DNA of 64,000 bases from Anaerolineae bacterium (lineage in GTDB: Bacteria > Chloroflexota > Anaerolineae > Aggregatilineales > Phototrophicaceae): positions 1 through 64,000 of the forward strand of contig JALOOG010000001.1 of assembly GCA_025454525.1 (NCBI GenBank), read 5' to 3'. Each line of letters begins with the position of its first letter. Position 1 is the stretch's first letter. Positions 1 through 9,577 of this stretch are shown here, piece by piece. A model generated the notes under the pieces. That model saw only the letters and a program-made list of their open reading frames with translations, was not told where the DNA came from and made no database searches. The position numbers and the translations under genes were made by a program.

Positions 1-12
1 ACTTGAAACCAG

Positions 13-55
13 TTAAACGATTAAGCTTGACATTGTTTTTAAAGCATCTTATCCT
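13..55 (+). promoter_or_regulatory. Sigma70-type promoter with LacI-type operator
   Basis: A consensus -35 TTGACA (27-32) is followed after 17 bases by TATCCT (50-55). Just upstream lies TTAAACGATTAA (13-24), a near-palindrome with central CG of the kind bound by LacI-family proteins. A half-like TAAACGAT occurs again at 85-92 beside the start codon. The arrangement suggests that the downstream LacI-type gene represses itself. Promoter elements are seen directly; operator function is inferred. Confidence 0.65.
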
Positions 56-96
56 TGAGACGAATTTCACATCCTCCAGAGGCGTAAACGATCATC

Positions 97-1113
97 ATGA
101 AATTGGAAGATATTGCTGAAAAGGCGGGCGTTTCCCGATCAACGGTGTCACGAGTGATCAATGGTGATCGCTATGTCAGTGAAAAAACGCGCCATAAAGT
201 GTTAGAAGTGATCGAAAATGAAGGATTTAGCCCGAATCCGGCGGCGCGGATGCTGGTGACGCAACGCACGGATGTGATCGGTGTGGTCTTAGCGAATCGG
301 GTGGAGGAAGTCTTTTCGGCGGATTCCCCGTATTACTTCTCTAACTTGATTCAAGGGGTGTCTGATACGGCTCACGATCATGACTTTTCGATGCTCTTAT
401 GGTTAGAGCATTCCCGCGAAAGTGTGGAACAGTTTTATCAGCGCATCTTAAAAAATCGTCTCATGGACGGGTTGGTGATCGCCGCATCGGTCACTCGTGA
501 AAACCTGTTGCTTAATAGCTTACTTAAAAGTCAAACCCCCTTTGTTTTGTTAGGGCGACCTTTGCAATATGAAGATCAGATCAGCTATGTGAGCGTGGAT
601 AACGTGCAAGCGGCCCAAATGGCCGTGCAGCATCTGTTAGCGCAAGGACGACGGCGCATTGCCACGATCACCGGCAATCTGGATGATGCCGACGGGATTG
701 ATCGTCTAGAAGGCTATAAACGGGCGATCCAAAACGCCGGACTGACCGTGGATCAAGCGCTCATCACCGAAGGCCGTTTTACCCGGGATTGGGGGTATCT
801 TTGTGCGCGTACCTTGTTACAACGTGGAACTCCGATCGATGCGGTGTTCGCGGGCAATGATGCGATCGCTATGGGCGCGATCCAAGCTTTTACTGAAGTC
901 GGGTTACGAGTCCCCGATGACATCGCGATCATCGGCTTTGACGATCTCCCGATCGCGACTCAAAACGCCCCACATCTCACCACTATTCGCCAACCGATCT
1001 TACAAAAAGGGGCGCGTGCTACCATTTTATTGATCGATCTGATCGAAGGCCGCGGCCAGCAACCGACCCAGATCTTGTTACCGACGCAACTCGTCATCCG
1101 GCAATCGTCTTAG
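97..1113 (+). CDS. LacI-family transcriptional regulator
   Basis: This is a 338-residue repressor of the usual family length. Residues 1-55 form the LacI helix-turn-helix and hinge (ITerminus pattern DIAEKAGVSRSTVSRVING, then NPAARML). Residues 60-335 form the periplasmic-binding-protein-like sensor domain with the typical GFDDLPIA and TTIRQP segments near the C-terminus. It would bind a sugar or related small ligand and control carbohydrate genes. The ligand cannot be read from the sequence, and the gene lies at the window edge so its target operon may be upstream. A LacI-type operator in its own promoter points to autoregulation. Confidence 0.9.
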   Translation: MKLEDIAEKAGVSRSTVSRVINGDRYVSEKTRHKVLEVIENEGFSPNPAARMLVTQRTDVIGVVLANRVEEVFSADSPYYFSNLIQGVSDTAHDHDFSMLLWLEHSRESVEQFYQRILKNRLMDGLVIAASVTRENLLLNSLLKSQTPFVLLGRPLQYEDQISYVSVDNVQAAQMAVQHLLAQGRRRIATITGNLDDADGIDRLEGYKRAIQNAGLTVDQALITEGRFTRDWGYLCARTLLQRGTPIDAVFAGNDAIAMGAIQAFTEVGLRVPDDIAIIGFDDLPIATQNAPHLTTIRQPILQKGARATILLIDLIEGRGQQPTQILLPTQLVIRQSS

Positions 1114-1124
1114 GGGGCTATGAT

Positions 1125-1154
1125 TGGGGACATGATGATGAAGCCATGTCCCCA
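1125..1154. terminator. Hairpin between convergent genes
   Basis: A perfect 10-bp stem (TGGGGACATG / CATGTCCCCA) with a 10-base loop lies between the converging LacI-type gene and asnS. The plus-strand side continues into GGTTTTAGG, a weak U-tract. It probably ends transcription of the regulator gene and may work from both sides. Confidence 0.55.
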
Positions 1155-1164
1155 CGAGCTGGTT

Positions 1165-2508
1165 TTAGGGGTATTTGCGGTTCAAAATGCGGGGATAGGG
1201 GATCGTCTCACGCACATGCGGCAAACCACAAATCCAAGCGACAGTGCGCTCTAACCCTAAGCCGAATCCGGCATGAGGCACACTCCCGAATTTCCGCAAT
1301 TCCAGATACCAAGCATACGCTTCGCGTGGTAAGCCGATTGTTGCGACTCGCTGTTCGATTAATTCGGAGTCATAGATCCGTTCACTGCCTCCGGTGATCT
1401 CACCGTAGCCTTCGGGTGCAAGCAGGTCGACACTCCGACACACTTCTGGACGGCCTTCCACGGGCTGCATATAAAACGCCTTCACCGCGGTGGGATAGTG
1501 ATAGACAAACACCGGACGATCAAACATTTCCGCGATCGCGGTCTCATGCGGGCTACCAAAATCGCTCCCCCATTCGATCGCTAACAGCGCCTTTTGTTCG
1601 GGATCTTGCGTTTCGGCGGCTAATTTTTGTAGGCGTTCGACGGCCTCATCGTAGCTAATGCGGGCAAAGGGCGCGGTGATCTGTTCCAATTTGTTGAGAT
1701 CACGCTCTAAGATCGCCAATTCGCGTTGATGTTTTGCTAACACTGCTTTCACCACATGGCTTAAGAGTTGCTCTTCCATGTCCATGAGGTCTTCTAACGA
1801 GAAGAACGCCATTTCCGGTTCTAACATCCAAAATTCGATCAAATGGCGACGGGTTTTCGACTTTTCGGCACGGAAGGTCGGGCCAAAACAATAGACCTTG
1901 CCAAAGGCCATCATATTCGCCTCGTTATAGAGCTGACCCGTTTGGGCCAAGTAAGCCGGTTCACCAAAGTAATCCAATTGAAATAGGGTGGTGGTTTCCT
2001 CTCCGGCCGCCGGGGTGATGATCGGCGTATCGACCAACAGATACCCGTGATCATCTAACCAATTGCGAAGCTCATGCACGATCGTCGCCCGAATCCGCAA
2101 GATCGCCCATTGACGGCTTGACCGTAACCATAAGTGACGGTTATCCATTAAAAACTCAACCCCGTGTTCTTTCGGGGTGATCGGGTAATCTTCGGCATGA
2201 TGCACCAGTTGTAACGTTTTGATCCCGACCTCATATCCCCCGGGTAGACCCGGGGCGCGATCGTCTTTGCGTACCGTTCCGGTGATCACCAACGAGGACT
2301 CTTGGGAGAGTTTTGAGGCGTTGGCAAATTCGGTTTCATCCATGTCTTTTTTAAATGCCACACATTGCGCGATGCCTGTACCGTCTCGCAATTGAATAAA
2401 TTGAAGCTTGCCTTTATCTGTCCGATCATACACCCAGCCGCGCAAAGTAATTTCTTGTCCTTCATACTTGGCGAGATCGGCGATCTGAATAAGGTTATGG
2501 AGGGTCAC
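1165..2508 (-). CDS. asnS: Asparaginyl-tRNA synthetase
   Basis: Cytoplasmic class IIb synthetase that charges tRNA-Asn with asparagine. The 447-residue length fits AsnRS. Residues 20-105 are the OB-fold anticodon-binding domain (LRGWVYDRTDKGKLQF). Motif 2 is at about 210-230 (FRAEKSKTRRHLIEFWMLEPE) and motif 3 near 420 (GFGLGLERTVAWICGL). The start is GTG, chosen because AAAGGA stands 8 bases upstream and the N-terminus aligns with the OB domain. It is transcribed alone from a promoter with a perfect TATAAT. The WML-EPE segment after motif 2 favours AsnRS over AspRS. Confidence 0.95.
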   Translation of the reverse strand: MTLHNLIQIADLAKYEGQEITLRGWVYDRTDKGKLQFIQLRDGTGIAQCVAFKKDMDETEFANASKLSQESSLVITGTVRKDDRAPGLPGGYEVGIKTLQLVHHAEDYPITPKEHGVEFLMDNRHLWLRSSRQWAILRIRATIVHELRNWLDDHGYLLVDTPIITPAAGEETTTLFQLDYFGEPAYLAQTGQLYNEANMMAFGKVYCFGPTFRAEKSKTRRHLIEFWMLEPEMAFFSLEDLMDMEEQLLSHVVKAVLAKHQRELAILERDLNKLEQITAPFARISYDEAVERLQKLAAETQDPEQKALLAIEWGSDFGSPHETAIAEMFDRPVFVYHYPTAVKAFYMQPVEGRPEVCRSVDLLAPEGYGEITGGSERIYDSELIEQRVATIGLPREAYAWYLELRKFGSVPHAGFGLGLERTVAWICGLPHVRETIPYPRILNRKYP

Positions 2509-2545
2509 GTTGTTCTATCCTTTAGGTTGATGTTTAACGGACTGT

Positions 2546-2551
2546 ATTATA
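2546..2551 (-). promoter_or_regulatory. -10 box of asnS promoter
   Basis: A perfect TATAAT on the minus strand lies 37 bases upstream of the asnS GTG start. No good -35 match is visible at 17-18 bases. No T-box leader or S-box-like structure is visible in the short leader. Confidence 0.6.
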
Positions 2552-2879
2552 ACAAGACGACGCGATCGCCATTGAGAGGGAATTTTGTGTTCTTCATTTA
2601 TGGCAACTTGTACAAATGCGTCGTGAACCATTTGTGCAACATGAATAGATGCTAAATAGGGACTAGACAGAATGTGAAATCTGCAATTTAATCTACTTGG
2701 GGGTTAGTGTTAAAAATACGCGAAGCTTTTGACGCTTTTTACCATATTTCACAGGATAACCATAGAAAAGGGGACATTCGTTAACCTTGATTTAAACATC
2801 ATTTTGTACACTTTACACTAACTACCATAAATAGCCCGATCCATCGTCCGCAAAAACTAAATTTATGAGGGAATCCAAA
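2552..2879. other. AT-rich intergenic region with inverted repeat
   Basis: Between the asnS promoter and the small plus-strand gene there are about 330 bases without a convincing gene. The region is AT-richer than its surroundings. It holds an imperfect inverted repeat at 2608-2639 (TTGTACAAATG / CATTTGTGCAA, 10 of 11 paired, 10-base spacer), which could be a regulator-binding site or a hairpin. No transfer RNA or other known RNA is recognisable. Confidence 0.5.
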
Positions 2880-3191
2880 ATGCTTAATCATAACCAGATC
2901 AATTACCATGTTGAATATATGGACGTTTCTCAACATTGGTGTCCAGTTTCTGAAAAATACGCCGGGGGCGATTGTTTGATCACCGCCTTGTCTAAAGGTT
3001 GGCAAATGAACGATGTGATTCAAACCGAAACCCGTTGGTTTGCGGGAATGCGCTCCATCAACATCTATCATATTGAACTCCATCGCAACGGAGAACAAAT
3101 GATTATGCCTGTGTTAGACAATCCATACATCGATAAGTTGCTACTGAACCCCGAACTTGTGTTGCAACCGATCGAAAACGACCAAGACTAA
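2880..3191 (+). CDS. Small hypothetical protein, 103 residues
   Basis: I do not recognise this protein. It is soluble, with no signal peptide or membrane segment, and it is rich in His, Asn, Met and Trp. The ATG at 2880 is chosen because GAGGGA sits about 8 bases upstream; an in-frame ATG five codons earlier lacks this spacing. It is monocistronic and faces away from asnS. Its stop overlaps the stop of the convergent giant membrane gene by a few bases. The overlapping minus-strand frame lacks a ribosome-binding site and is taken as a shadow. Confidence 0.6.
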   Translation: MLNHNQINYHVEYMDVSQHWCPVSEKYAGGDCLITALSKGWQMNDVIQTETRWFAGMRSINIYHIELHRNGEQMIMPVLDNPYIDKLLLNPELVLQPIENDQD

Positions 3192-6100
3192 ACGATCCAT
3201 CCGCGCACCTTATCCGGCAAAAAGGGCTTGATAAACCCCCATTCATCCGGATCAAGCGGGCGTAAGATCAGCAACATCAATGGATATACCATCAATCCGA
3301 CTATCAAGGCGAATCCTGTATTTTGTAAGACCAGTATGGCGATGATCATCGTAAACGCTGCGGTGCATTGTCGCCATAACACCCTTACCCACGGGATCGG
3401 ACCCACCGCACTTTGAAATAACCACACAAATGGGATCAACAACACCGCCTCCGACAAAATCGTGATCACCGCCGAAGCCCGAAAACTGAAGATCGGGATC
3501 AACAAGAGATTCGCGCTGATATTAAACGTGACCGCGATCAAAAACGCGATCGTGATCCGCCGTTGCAGATCCACCGCGATCAAGGCGTATTGGGTCAAGC
3601 TATTCATCCAACCGATCGGGATGCTCCAGATCATGATCTGAAGTGCGATCGCACCGTCGGGCAAATAGGCCGATCCGCCTAACAATCCGGTCAACGGTTC
3701 AGCCAACGCCGTGAAGATCACCGCTAAGGGCAAGGCGATCGAGGTGAGCAGTTTGATGGAAAGCACATAGGTGCGTTTGAGGGCGACTCGGTCAGTTTGT
3801 GCTTGACGTGACATGATCGGCATCAGCGCTTGGGTGAAAAACGCCGGAATCACATTGATCGCCAGTAACCAACTATACGCCACGCGATATAACCCTACTG
3901 TCACCGCGCCGCGTAAGGCCTCTAACAGCACTACATCGATCTGAAAAAAGATCGTGGCTAACAGATGATTGAGCATCAACGGGAAACTTTGTCCCGTCAT
4001 CGCTTGTAGGGCGTGGGGTTGGGGGCGTGATAACGCGAGAGTGCCGTTTAAAGCGCGGATCTGCTTAAAAATTTCGCGTGCGCCATAAAGCAAGATCGTT
4101 AGAGTGATCACATTGGTGACGATGCTCACCGCCGCGAGTCCCACGATCCCATAGCCTAGCAACAGCGCGATCATGCCAAATACGATCCGGCATAAGGTGG
4201 TGATCGTGGTGATCGCCGCCGGATATTCAGCCCGCTCAAACGCATAAAATAGCGCGGTGAGTCCCTTGCTCAGGCTGCCGGGGATCAAACCCACATAAAA
4301 CAGCGCGATCGTCAATAACACCGACTGATTAAGCGGATCGGCGGCCCCTTGTCGCACGGTCAAGACGGCCATTAGCAACGGGATACAAGCGATCACCAAA
4401 AAGAAGCGTAATGTGCTGGTGTTATAGAAAAAAGTGGCAGCTTTTTCCCGACTCCGCCCCGCCTCTCGCATCAGATACACATCCAACCCAAAATTAGAGA
4501 GGATGTCAAACCACCCAAAGATCGCGATCGCGTAGTAGTAGAACCCCGCGCCTTCCGCGCCCAAAATGCGGAACATCACCGCTGCGAACACAAAATCGAT
4601 CCCGCGATTAAACAAATTGAGGAGGATCGGCGCAAGGCTATTCCGTGCTAAGCGCGATGCGGCGGAGTCGGACGAGTCCCGCGGTGCGATCCACCCGCGC
4701 CATAGCCATGTCCCGACGATCAAGATCAACGTCGCCGCGCTGATCAAGCTCCCAAATACCCCGATCTGAAAGCTAGGCGGACTATAGATCCAACGCACCG
4801 TCCATGATCCGGCGTTAGGCAACTGTACCCCTTGAAAATGATCCGCGATGCGTTCGATCGGCAATTCGATTTCATCGGACTCTGAACCCGTTTGTGGCCG
4901 CACGAACACCCGCCAACCAGGGACATCGCTTTGACCGACGATCACCCATGTCGGCGCATCATTGACCACCTTGAAGATCAGTTCGCGCCCGCTGTCTCGA
5001 AGCAATTCGACCCGCCCGATCTGATCTAGGCGTTCGGGATCAGGAGTCGTGTAGATGCGTGGGATCGCGGCCTGATTCAACCAGATCCGCACCGCTTGAT
5101 CTTCATACACCAATTCAATCTCGGTGAGATCATCGCGAAAAACGGTGTTTTTATGCGTGATCAAGTAGCGTGGACTCAAGCGTAAGAAGCGTTCCGACAC
5201 CACCAAGCGATTCACGTCTTGCCACGTATACAGCGGCAAGATCCGATTAAAGTTGAGAAATTGATTGACCGCGTTGAGGTTTTCTTCACGCATCATCGCC
5301 CGAATATACTGGACATATTGCGCGGAGATGATGCTATCGTACCCAGTGTAATCACGGAGTCCGTAGCGTAAATTGATGTTCGCAAATAACAGATCGCGCC
5401 CGTTGCCATTGACCGCGGCGAATCGCCAAAGGCCCGGCTCTTCTTGTTCACGTTCGATCAACCATGCGATCGCGGGTGGTGTGAACGCCAATAATTGCGG
5501 ATCGGACGCGGCATTAAACCCCCATGACGCGATCAACAGATCCGCCGCTAACAATGTCACCGCGAACGCTTGCATCAGCTTGACCCGCCCCGATGTAGCG
5601 AGTAAAAATATGAGGCCCGCCCCAAATACCACCAACCCTAAGATCAACCCATTGACCCATTGATAGCTGTAAAACATTTCGGCGGAGCTAAACGCCTCAC
5701 TGGCTCGGGCCATATTCAGCCGGATCGACTCGATCAAGGGCGCGATCGACGGGTAGATCAACCGCGATAAGAGCAATCCCATGAGGATCAAGAGGCCGAT
5801 TCCGGTCAATAACCCCCCGATGCGACGGATGATCTTACGCGGTTCAGCCAGTAGATCCGCGCCGAATCCCGCTAAGACGGCGACTCCGACTGTCACCCCA
5901 AAAATCCAACGAAATGGGGTGTTGAGCTGATTGATCCCCGGCAACATATAGATCGCCGCGTAAGTCGGAAGTCCAAAGGCAAACGAGAGACTCGCGATCA
6001 CCAACACCCCAAATAGGATCTTAATCAACCACGCTTGACGATTGCTAAACGCGAATAGGGCCAAAATCAGCGGCAAGATCCCGACATACAACGCACCTTC

Positions 6101-7174
6101 CACATAATTTTTCATGCCCCATTCGGTATGGGTACGAAATTCGCCCGCGCTATTGGTAAAGCCGATCGGGATCGTTTGTCCGCTGAAGAGGTCAAAATAG
6201 TGATGATGCGCCGGATTCCCATAAAAATTCGGCATCAAAAACGAGAGCGCATCACGATACGGGTGAGCATAGCTTAACACCGTCTGGAGATCGGCCCGTT
6301 CTGATCGCCAATTGGTACGGACAAAATCGTACAACGGGATCAACTGCACCGCGCCTAAGCTGATCCCTAACAATACCAACGCGCTTAGCCATGCAAACCG
6401 AGTCGCGATACGCCGAAATAAGCTGTTTTCACCTCGCGTCTGCCATGCCAGAGCGATCAAGCGTATTCCGCTGTAATAGGCGAGGATCAATAAGGAGTAG
6501 ATCGTGATCTCTGGGTGTCCGGCGAGGATATTACATGCGAGGGCGATCGCGCCGATCGCTACCCATGGGGCGCTGGTCGGTTTTCCCCAAAGCGGTCGCT
6601 GTTGCAAGATAAACTCCGCCATAAGCAGCATCAATGGCAGCCACACGATCGCCCCAATGATCATCGGATGTACGGCACTGGCGACAAACATGCCCGCTAA
6701 TTGATAGGTGATCGCGCTGATCAGCGCCCCAAAGCGTTTGACACCAATCCCACGCATGAATAAAAACATCATCACGCCCGCTAACCAGAGGTTGATCACC
6801 GTGAACCAGCCATAAGCGGCCGGCAACGGCATCACGTAATAGAGGATGCTTAGCGGATAGAGGGTGGATTGTTGACCCGCCGCCATAAACGGCGCTCCAG
6901 CGAAATTATACGGATTCCACAGTGGGATCTCGCCGATCGCAAATTGATCACGCAAAAAAGACTTCCACTGGTAATTTTGCAAGACCAGATCCGAGAGTAA
7001 ATGGTTATGAGGGACGGCCGGGGCATTCACCACTTCCCGATAAGTGGCGTAAGGTTCAAATTGATACAGATTTTCCGTCGGGAGCAGTGTTTTACCCCCG
7101 ATCGTTTGTTGCCAAAACAAGATCAACGGGAGTAACAACAGTAAAGCAATAATACCCAGATCATGACGACGCAT
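3188..7174 (-). CDS. YfhO-like membrane protein fused to polysaccharide flippase
   Basis: A 1328-residue polytopic membrane protein with two halves. Residues 1 to about 825 resemble the YfhO family: many TM helices, a WNPYNFAGAPF motif near residue 85, and a large soluble domain at about 540-800. YfhO-type proteins are linked to lipid-linked sugar transfer or glycosylation of cell-wall polymers. After a short polar linker near 830-840 (APRDSSDSAASR), residues 845-1328 form a 12-14 TM Wzx/MATE-like polysaccharide flippase (NRGIDFVFAAVMFRILGAEGAGFYY). Fusing the two suggests one polypeptide that modifies and flips a lipid-linked glycan. No frameshift or stop separates the halves. It is transcribed alone. 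The domain calls are from sequence pattern; the joint role is inference. Confidence 0.8.
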   Translation of the reverse strand: MRRHDLGIIALLLLLPLILFWQQTIGGKTLLPTENLYQFEPYATYREVVNAPAVPHNHLLSDLVLQNYQWKSFLRDQFAIGEIPLWNPYNFAGAPFMAAGQQSTLYPLSILYYVMPLPAAYGWFTVINLWLAGVMMFLFMRGIGVKRFGALISAITYQLAGMFVASAVHPMIIGAIVWLPLMLLMAEFILQQRPLWGKPTSAPWVAIGAIALACNILAGHPEITIYSLLILAYYSGIRLIALAWQTRGENSLFRRIATRFAWLSALVLLGISLGAVQLIPLYDFVRTNWRSERADLQTVLSYAHPYRDALSFLMPNFYGNPAHHHYFDLFSGQTIPIGFTNSAGEFRTHTEWGMKNYVEGALYVGILPLILALFAFSNRQAWLIKILFGVLVIASLSFAFGLPTYAAIYMLPGINQLNTPFRWIFGVTVGVAVLAGFGADLLAEPRKIIRRIGGLLTGIGLLILMGLLLSRLIYPSIAPLIESIRLNMARASEAFSSAEMFYSYQWVNGLILGLVVFGAGLIFLLATSGRVKLMQAFAVTLLAADLLIASWGFNAASDPQLLAFTPPAIAWLIEREQEEPGLWRFAAVNGNGRDLLFANINLRYGLRDYTGYDSIISAQYVQYIRAMMREENLNAVNQFLNFNRILPLYTWQDVNRLVVSERFLRLSPRYLITHKNTVFRDDLTEIELVYEDQAVRIWLNQAAIPRIYTTPDPERLDQIGRVELLRDSGRELIFKVVNDAPTWVIVGQSDVPGWRVFVRPQTGSESDEIELPIERIADHFQGVQLPNAGSWTVRWIYSPPSFQIGVFGSLISAATLILIVGTWLWRGWIAPRDSSDSAASRLARNSLAPILLNLFNRGIDFVFAAVMFRILGAEGAGFYYYAIAIFGWFDILSNFGLDVYLMREAGRSREKAATFFYNTSTLRFFLVIACIPLLMAVLTVRQGAADPLNQSVLLTIALFYVGLIPGSLSKGLTALFYAFERAEYPAAITTITTLCRIVFGMIALLLGYGIVGLAAVSIVTNVITLTILLYGAREIFKQIRALNGTLALSRPQPHALQAMTGQSFPLMLNHLLATIFFQIDVVLLEALRGAVTVGLYRVAYSWLLAINVIPAFFTQALMPIMSRQAQTDRVALKRTYVLSIKLLTSIALPLAVIFTALAEPLTGLLGGSAYLPDGAIALQIMIWSIPIGWMNSLTQYALIAVDLQRRITIAFLIAVTFNISANLLLIPIFSFRASAVITILSEAVLLIPFVWLFQSAVGPIPWVRVLWRQCTAAFTMIIAILVLQNTGFALIVGLMVYPLMLLILRPLDPDEWGFIKPFLPDKVRGWIV

Positions 7175-7203
7175 AAACAGCCCCCTAATGTGATGCGCCT
7201 CAC

Positions 7204-7209
7204 ACTATA
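7204..7209 (-). promoter_or_regulatory. -10 box upstream of the YfhO-flippase gene
   Basis: TATAGT on the minus strand sits inside the near-palindrome CACACTATACACAC, 30 bases upstream of the ATG. A GGGGG run close to the ATG can serve as the ribosome-binding site. No strong -35 is visible. Confidence 0.4.
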
Positions 7210-7247
7210 CACACGGGGGTAACATTTTTCTAGTTAGCATCTTTCGA

Positions 7248-9572
7248 TCAGATCACCGCACGGATTGTCTCTAACAATTCCCCTTGATCAAATTGTGACT
7301 TCACCAAGTAGGCATCTGCTCCCACCCGTAAACCCGCTTCACGTTGTTCCGGTTTGCTTAACGAGGTCAACAAGATGATGGGCAGATGTTGATATTGCGC
7401 GGTTTGTTTGATGCGTGCAGTGAGTTCAAGCCCGTTCATGTGGGGCATTTCTACATCGCTGATCACCAGATCAAACTCAAAATCACTTAAGATCCGCCAC
7501 GCTTCTTGACCGTCGGTAGCGACCTGTACGTCAAACCCCGCGGTTTCGAGGATGTTCTTTTCGAGTGTGCGAGTCGTGATCGAATCATCAACGATCAACA
7601 CACGCATTCGGCGTTGTTCGATCCGCTCCGTATTAGACGGCATGATCCGCCGCCGGGGTAATGACGTGCCGCCGGCCGCCCGTACCAGATCATTGGTATC
7701 CAGCACGATCACGATCTCCCCGTTGCCTAACAGCGCCGCACCAGACACAAATCGCGCACGGGACAATTCGATCCCTAGCGGTTTTAACACCAATTCCTGT
7801 TCACTCAACAATCCGTCTACCTCAAACGCGATCGTGCGATTCGCCGCTTTCAGGATCAACAAATGTGCCAACGACTCAATACGATTTTGAGCGGGCAGAT
7901 CTAACACCGCGCTTAACAGGACACAGGGCATCGGTTGATCGTTGATCACGACCATTTCTTGACCTTCAGCGGTGAAGATCTCACTACGGGCGACGGTTTG
8001 CATCCGCCCGACAACCACCGACGGCACAGCAAACTCTTGTTCACCCACCCGTAGCAAAATACAGCGAATCCGCGTGAGCGAGACCGGCACATGGATCGTA
8101 AAGGTGGTCTGTTGCTGTAACACGCTGTCTAAGGTGATGCGCCCGCGTAAACTTTCGACCCGATCGCGCACGATGTCCATGCCCAACCCGCGCCCACTCA
8201 CCGCCGTCACCGTTTCTTTGGTGGAAAGGCCGGGGTGAAAGATATACAAACACACCTCATCATCATTGAGCGCTTGGGCCTCGCTTTCGGAGAGCAGTTT
8301 ATTTTTGACGATCGCCCGCCGCACACGCGCCGGATCGATCCCGCCGCCGTCGTCGCTCACCCTGATCACGATCTCATTTCCCCGTTGTTCCACCGAAAGT
8401 TGAATGCGTCCAATTGCTGATTTTCCCCGTTCTTCGCGCTCTACAGGGGACTCGATGCCATGATCAACCGAGTTCCGTAACAGGTGCATCAACGGGTCTT
8501 TGAGCGCATCCAAGACCGTCTTATCGATCTCCACAAAGCCGCCGCTGATCTCTAATTGCACTTGTTTGTCGAGATCGCGGGCCAGATCGCGTAACATGCG
8601 TTGAAACCCACTCACTACCGAGTCAAACGGGATCAAGCGCATCCGACTGATGTCATTTTGCAGTTGATCTGCTAAGGTAGAAAGGTGCATGTTGTCTTGG
8701 GCAAAGGTCTGGACAAGTTGCGTCAAATAACGATTCGTCTCGCTTAAATAGCGCTGATTCGTCTCTAAAAACTTAAAGATCGTGAGCAATTCCCCGCTTG
8801 GTGGGATGTGACTGTCTTGAATTTGTCGCACAAGGCGGATATAAGCGGTGCGGACGCTGCGCCATTCCCGTTGCCATTTGTTATGAATTTTACGGAGTTG
8901 TTGCACCGACCGTTGACGCTCTTCACTGTGCATTCGCGCCACGATCAACTCGGTCGCTTCGGCCATCAAACGATCCAATTTGCTCACCGTCACCCGCACC
9001 GTGTCCTCAACCGGACGTAAGGACACCGCTTGCGCTTCGATTGGCGCGATCACCAACGCATCATCCGATTTGACTTGGGGATCGCCTTGACCTGTAGCTT
9101 GATCCTCATCTTCAGCTTGATCCGGTTCAATTACGGGAGCTTCATCGTCCTCATCATCAATGGACGTTTGAACGGCGGTTTGCGTCACCAACTGTTCTAA
9201 GCGCGTCAAAACCTCCGCGATCATTTCATCGGTGGTCGAATCTTCATCGGTGTTTTCTTCTAGTGTGTTTTGGATCAAATCGAGGCCATCGTAGAGCGAA
9301 TCGCATACCGCCGGAGTCAGTTTGAGATGCTGATGCAATGCCGCGTTGAACACCTCTTCCATGTAATGCGCGATCGTTTCGATCACCTTGATGCCCACCG
9401 CCCGCGCCGCGCCTTTCATGCTATGTGCGACTCGGTTCATCTCGATCAACGTCGGTTGATAACTCCGATCATCGGCCGCTAACATCTCAATTTGCAGCAG
9501 CGCGTTATTGAGCGACTCCAGATATTCGCTGACTTCTACCCGAAAGATACTTAGCAGATCTTGATCAGCCAT
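7248..9572 (-). CDS. CheA-type chemotaxis histidine kinase with receiver domain
   Basis: A 774-residue hybrid CheA. Domains in order: Hpt at 5-110 with the phospho-accepting His at about 50 (RVAHSMKGAARAVG); an acidic linker at 140-180; a dimerisation helix region at about 200-330; a HATPase with N-box HLLRNSVDHGIE near 365 and glycine boxes DDGGGIDPARV and GRGLGMDIVRD; a CheW-like domain at about 500-630; and a CheY-like receiver at 655-774 with the Asp in VISDVEMP. It phosphorylates its own receiver and perhaps others. It is the last gene of the cheW-MCP-cheA operon. The attached receiver is typical of Pil-Chp or alternative cellular function systems rather than simple flagellar chemotaxis. 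Confidence 0.93.
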   Translation of the reverse strand: MADQDLLSIFRVEVSEYLESLNNALLQIEMLAADDRSYQPTLIEMNRVAHSMKGAARAVGIKVIETIAHYMEEVFNAALHQHLKLTPAVCDSLYDGLDLIQNTLEENTDEDSTTDEMIAEVLTRLEQLVTQTAVQTSIDDEDDEAPVIEPDQAEDEDQATGQGDPQVKSDDALVIAPIEAQAVSLRPVEDTVRVTVSKLDRLMAEATELIVARMHSEERQRSVQQLRKIHNKWQREWRSVRTAYIRLVRQIQDSHIPPSGELLTIFKFLETNQRYLSETNRYLTQLVQTFAQDNMHLSTLADQLQNDISRMRLIPFDSVVSGFQRMLRDLARDLDKQVQLEISGGFVEIDKTVLDALKDPLMHLLRNSVDHGIESPVEREERGKSAIGRIQLSVEQRGNEIVIRVSDDGGGIDPARVRRAIVKNKLLSESEAQALNDDEVCLYIFHPGLSTKETVTAVSGRGLGMDIVRDRVESLRGRITLDSVLQQQTTFTIHVPVSLTRIRCILLRVGEQEFAVPSVVVGRMQTVARSEIFTAEGQEMVVINDQPMPCVLLSAVLDLPAQNRIESLAHLLILKAANRTIAFEVDGLLSEQELVLKPLGIELSRARFVSGAALLGNGEIVIVLDTNDLVRAAGGTSLPRRRIMPSNTERIEQRRMRVLIVDDSITTRTLEKNILETAGFDVQVATDGQEAWRILSDFEFDLVISDVEMPHMNGLELTARIKQTAQYQHLPIILLTSLSKPEQREAGLRVGADAYLVKSQFDQGELLETIRAVI

Positions 9573-9577
9573 AAGGG

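Noticed and set aside
2799-3098. Minus-strand frame of 99 codons overlapping the 103-residue gene
   Set aside because: The plus frame has a well-placed GAGGGA and fits the gap; the minus frame has no ribosome-binding site.
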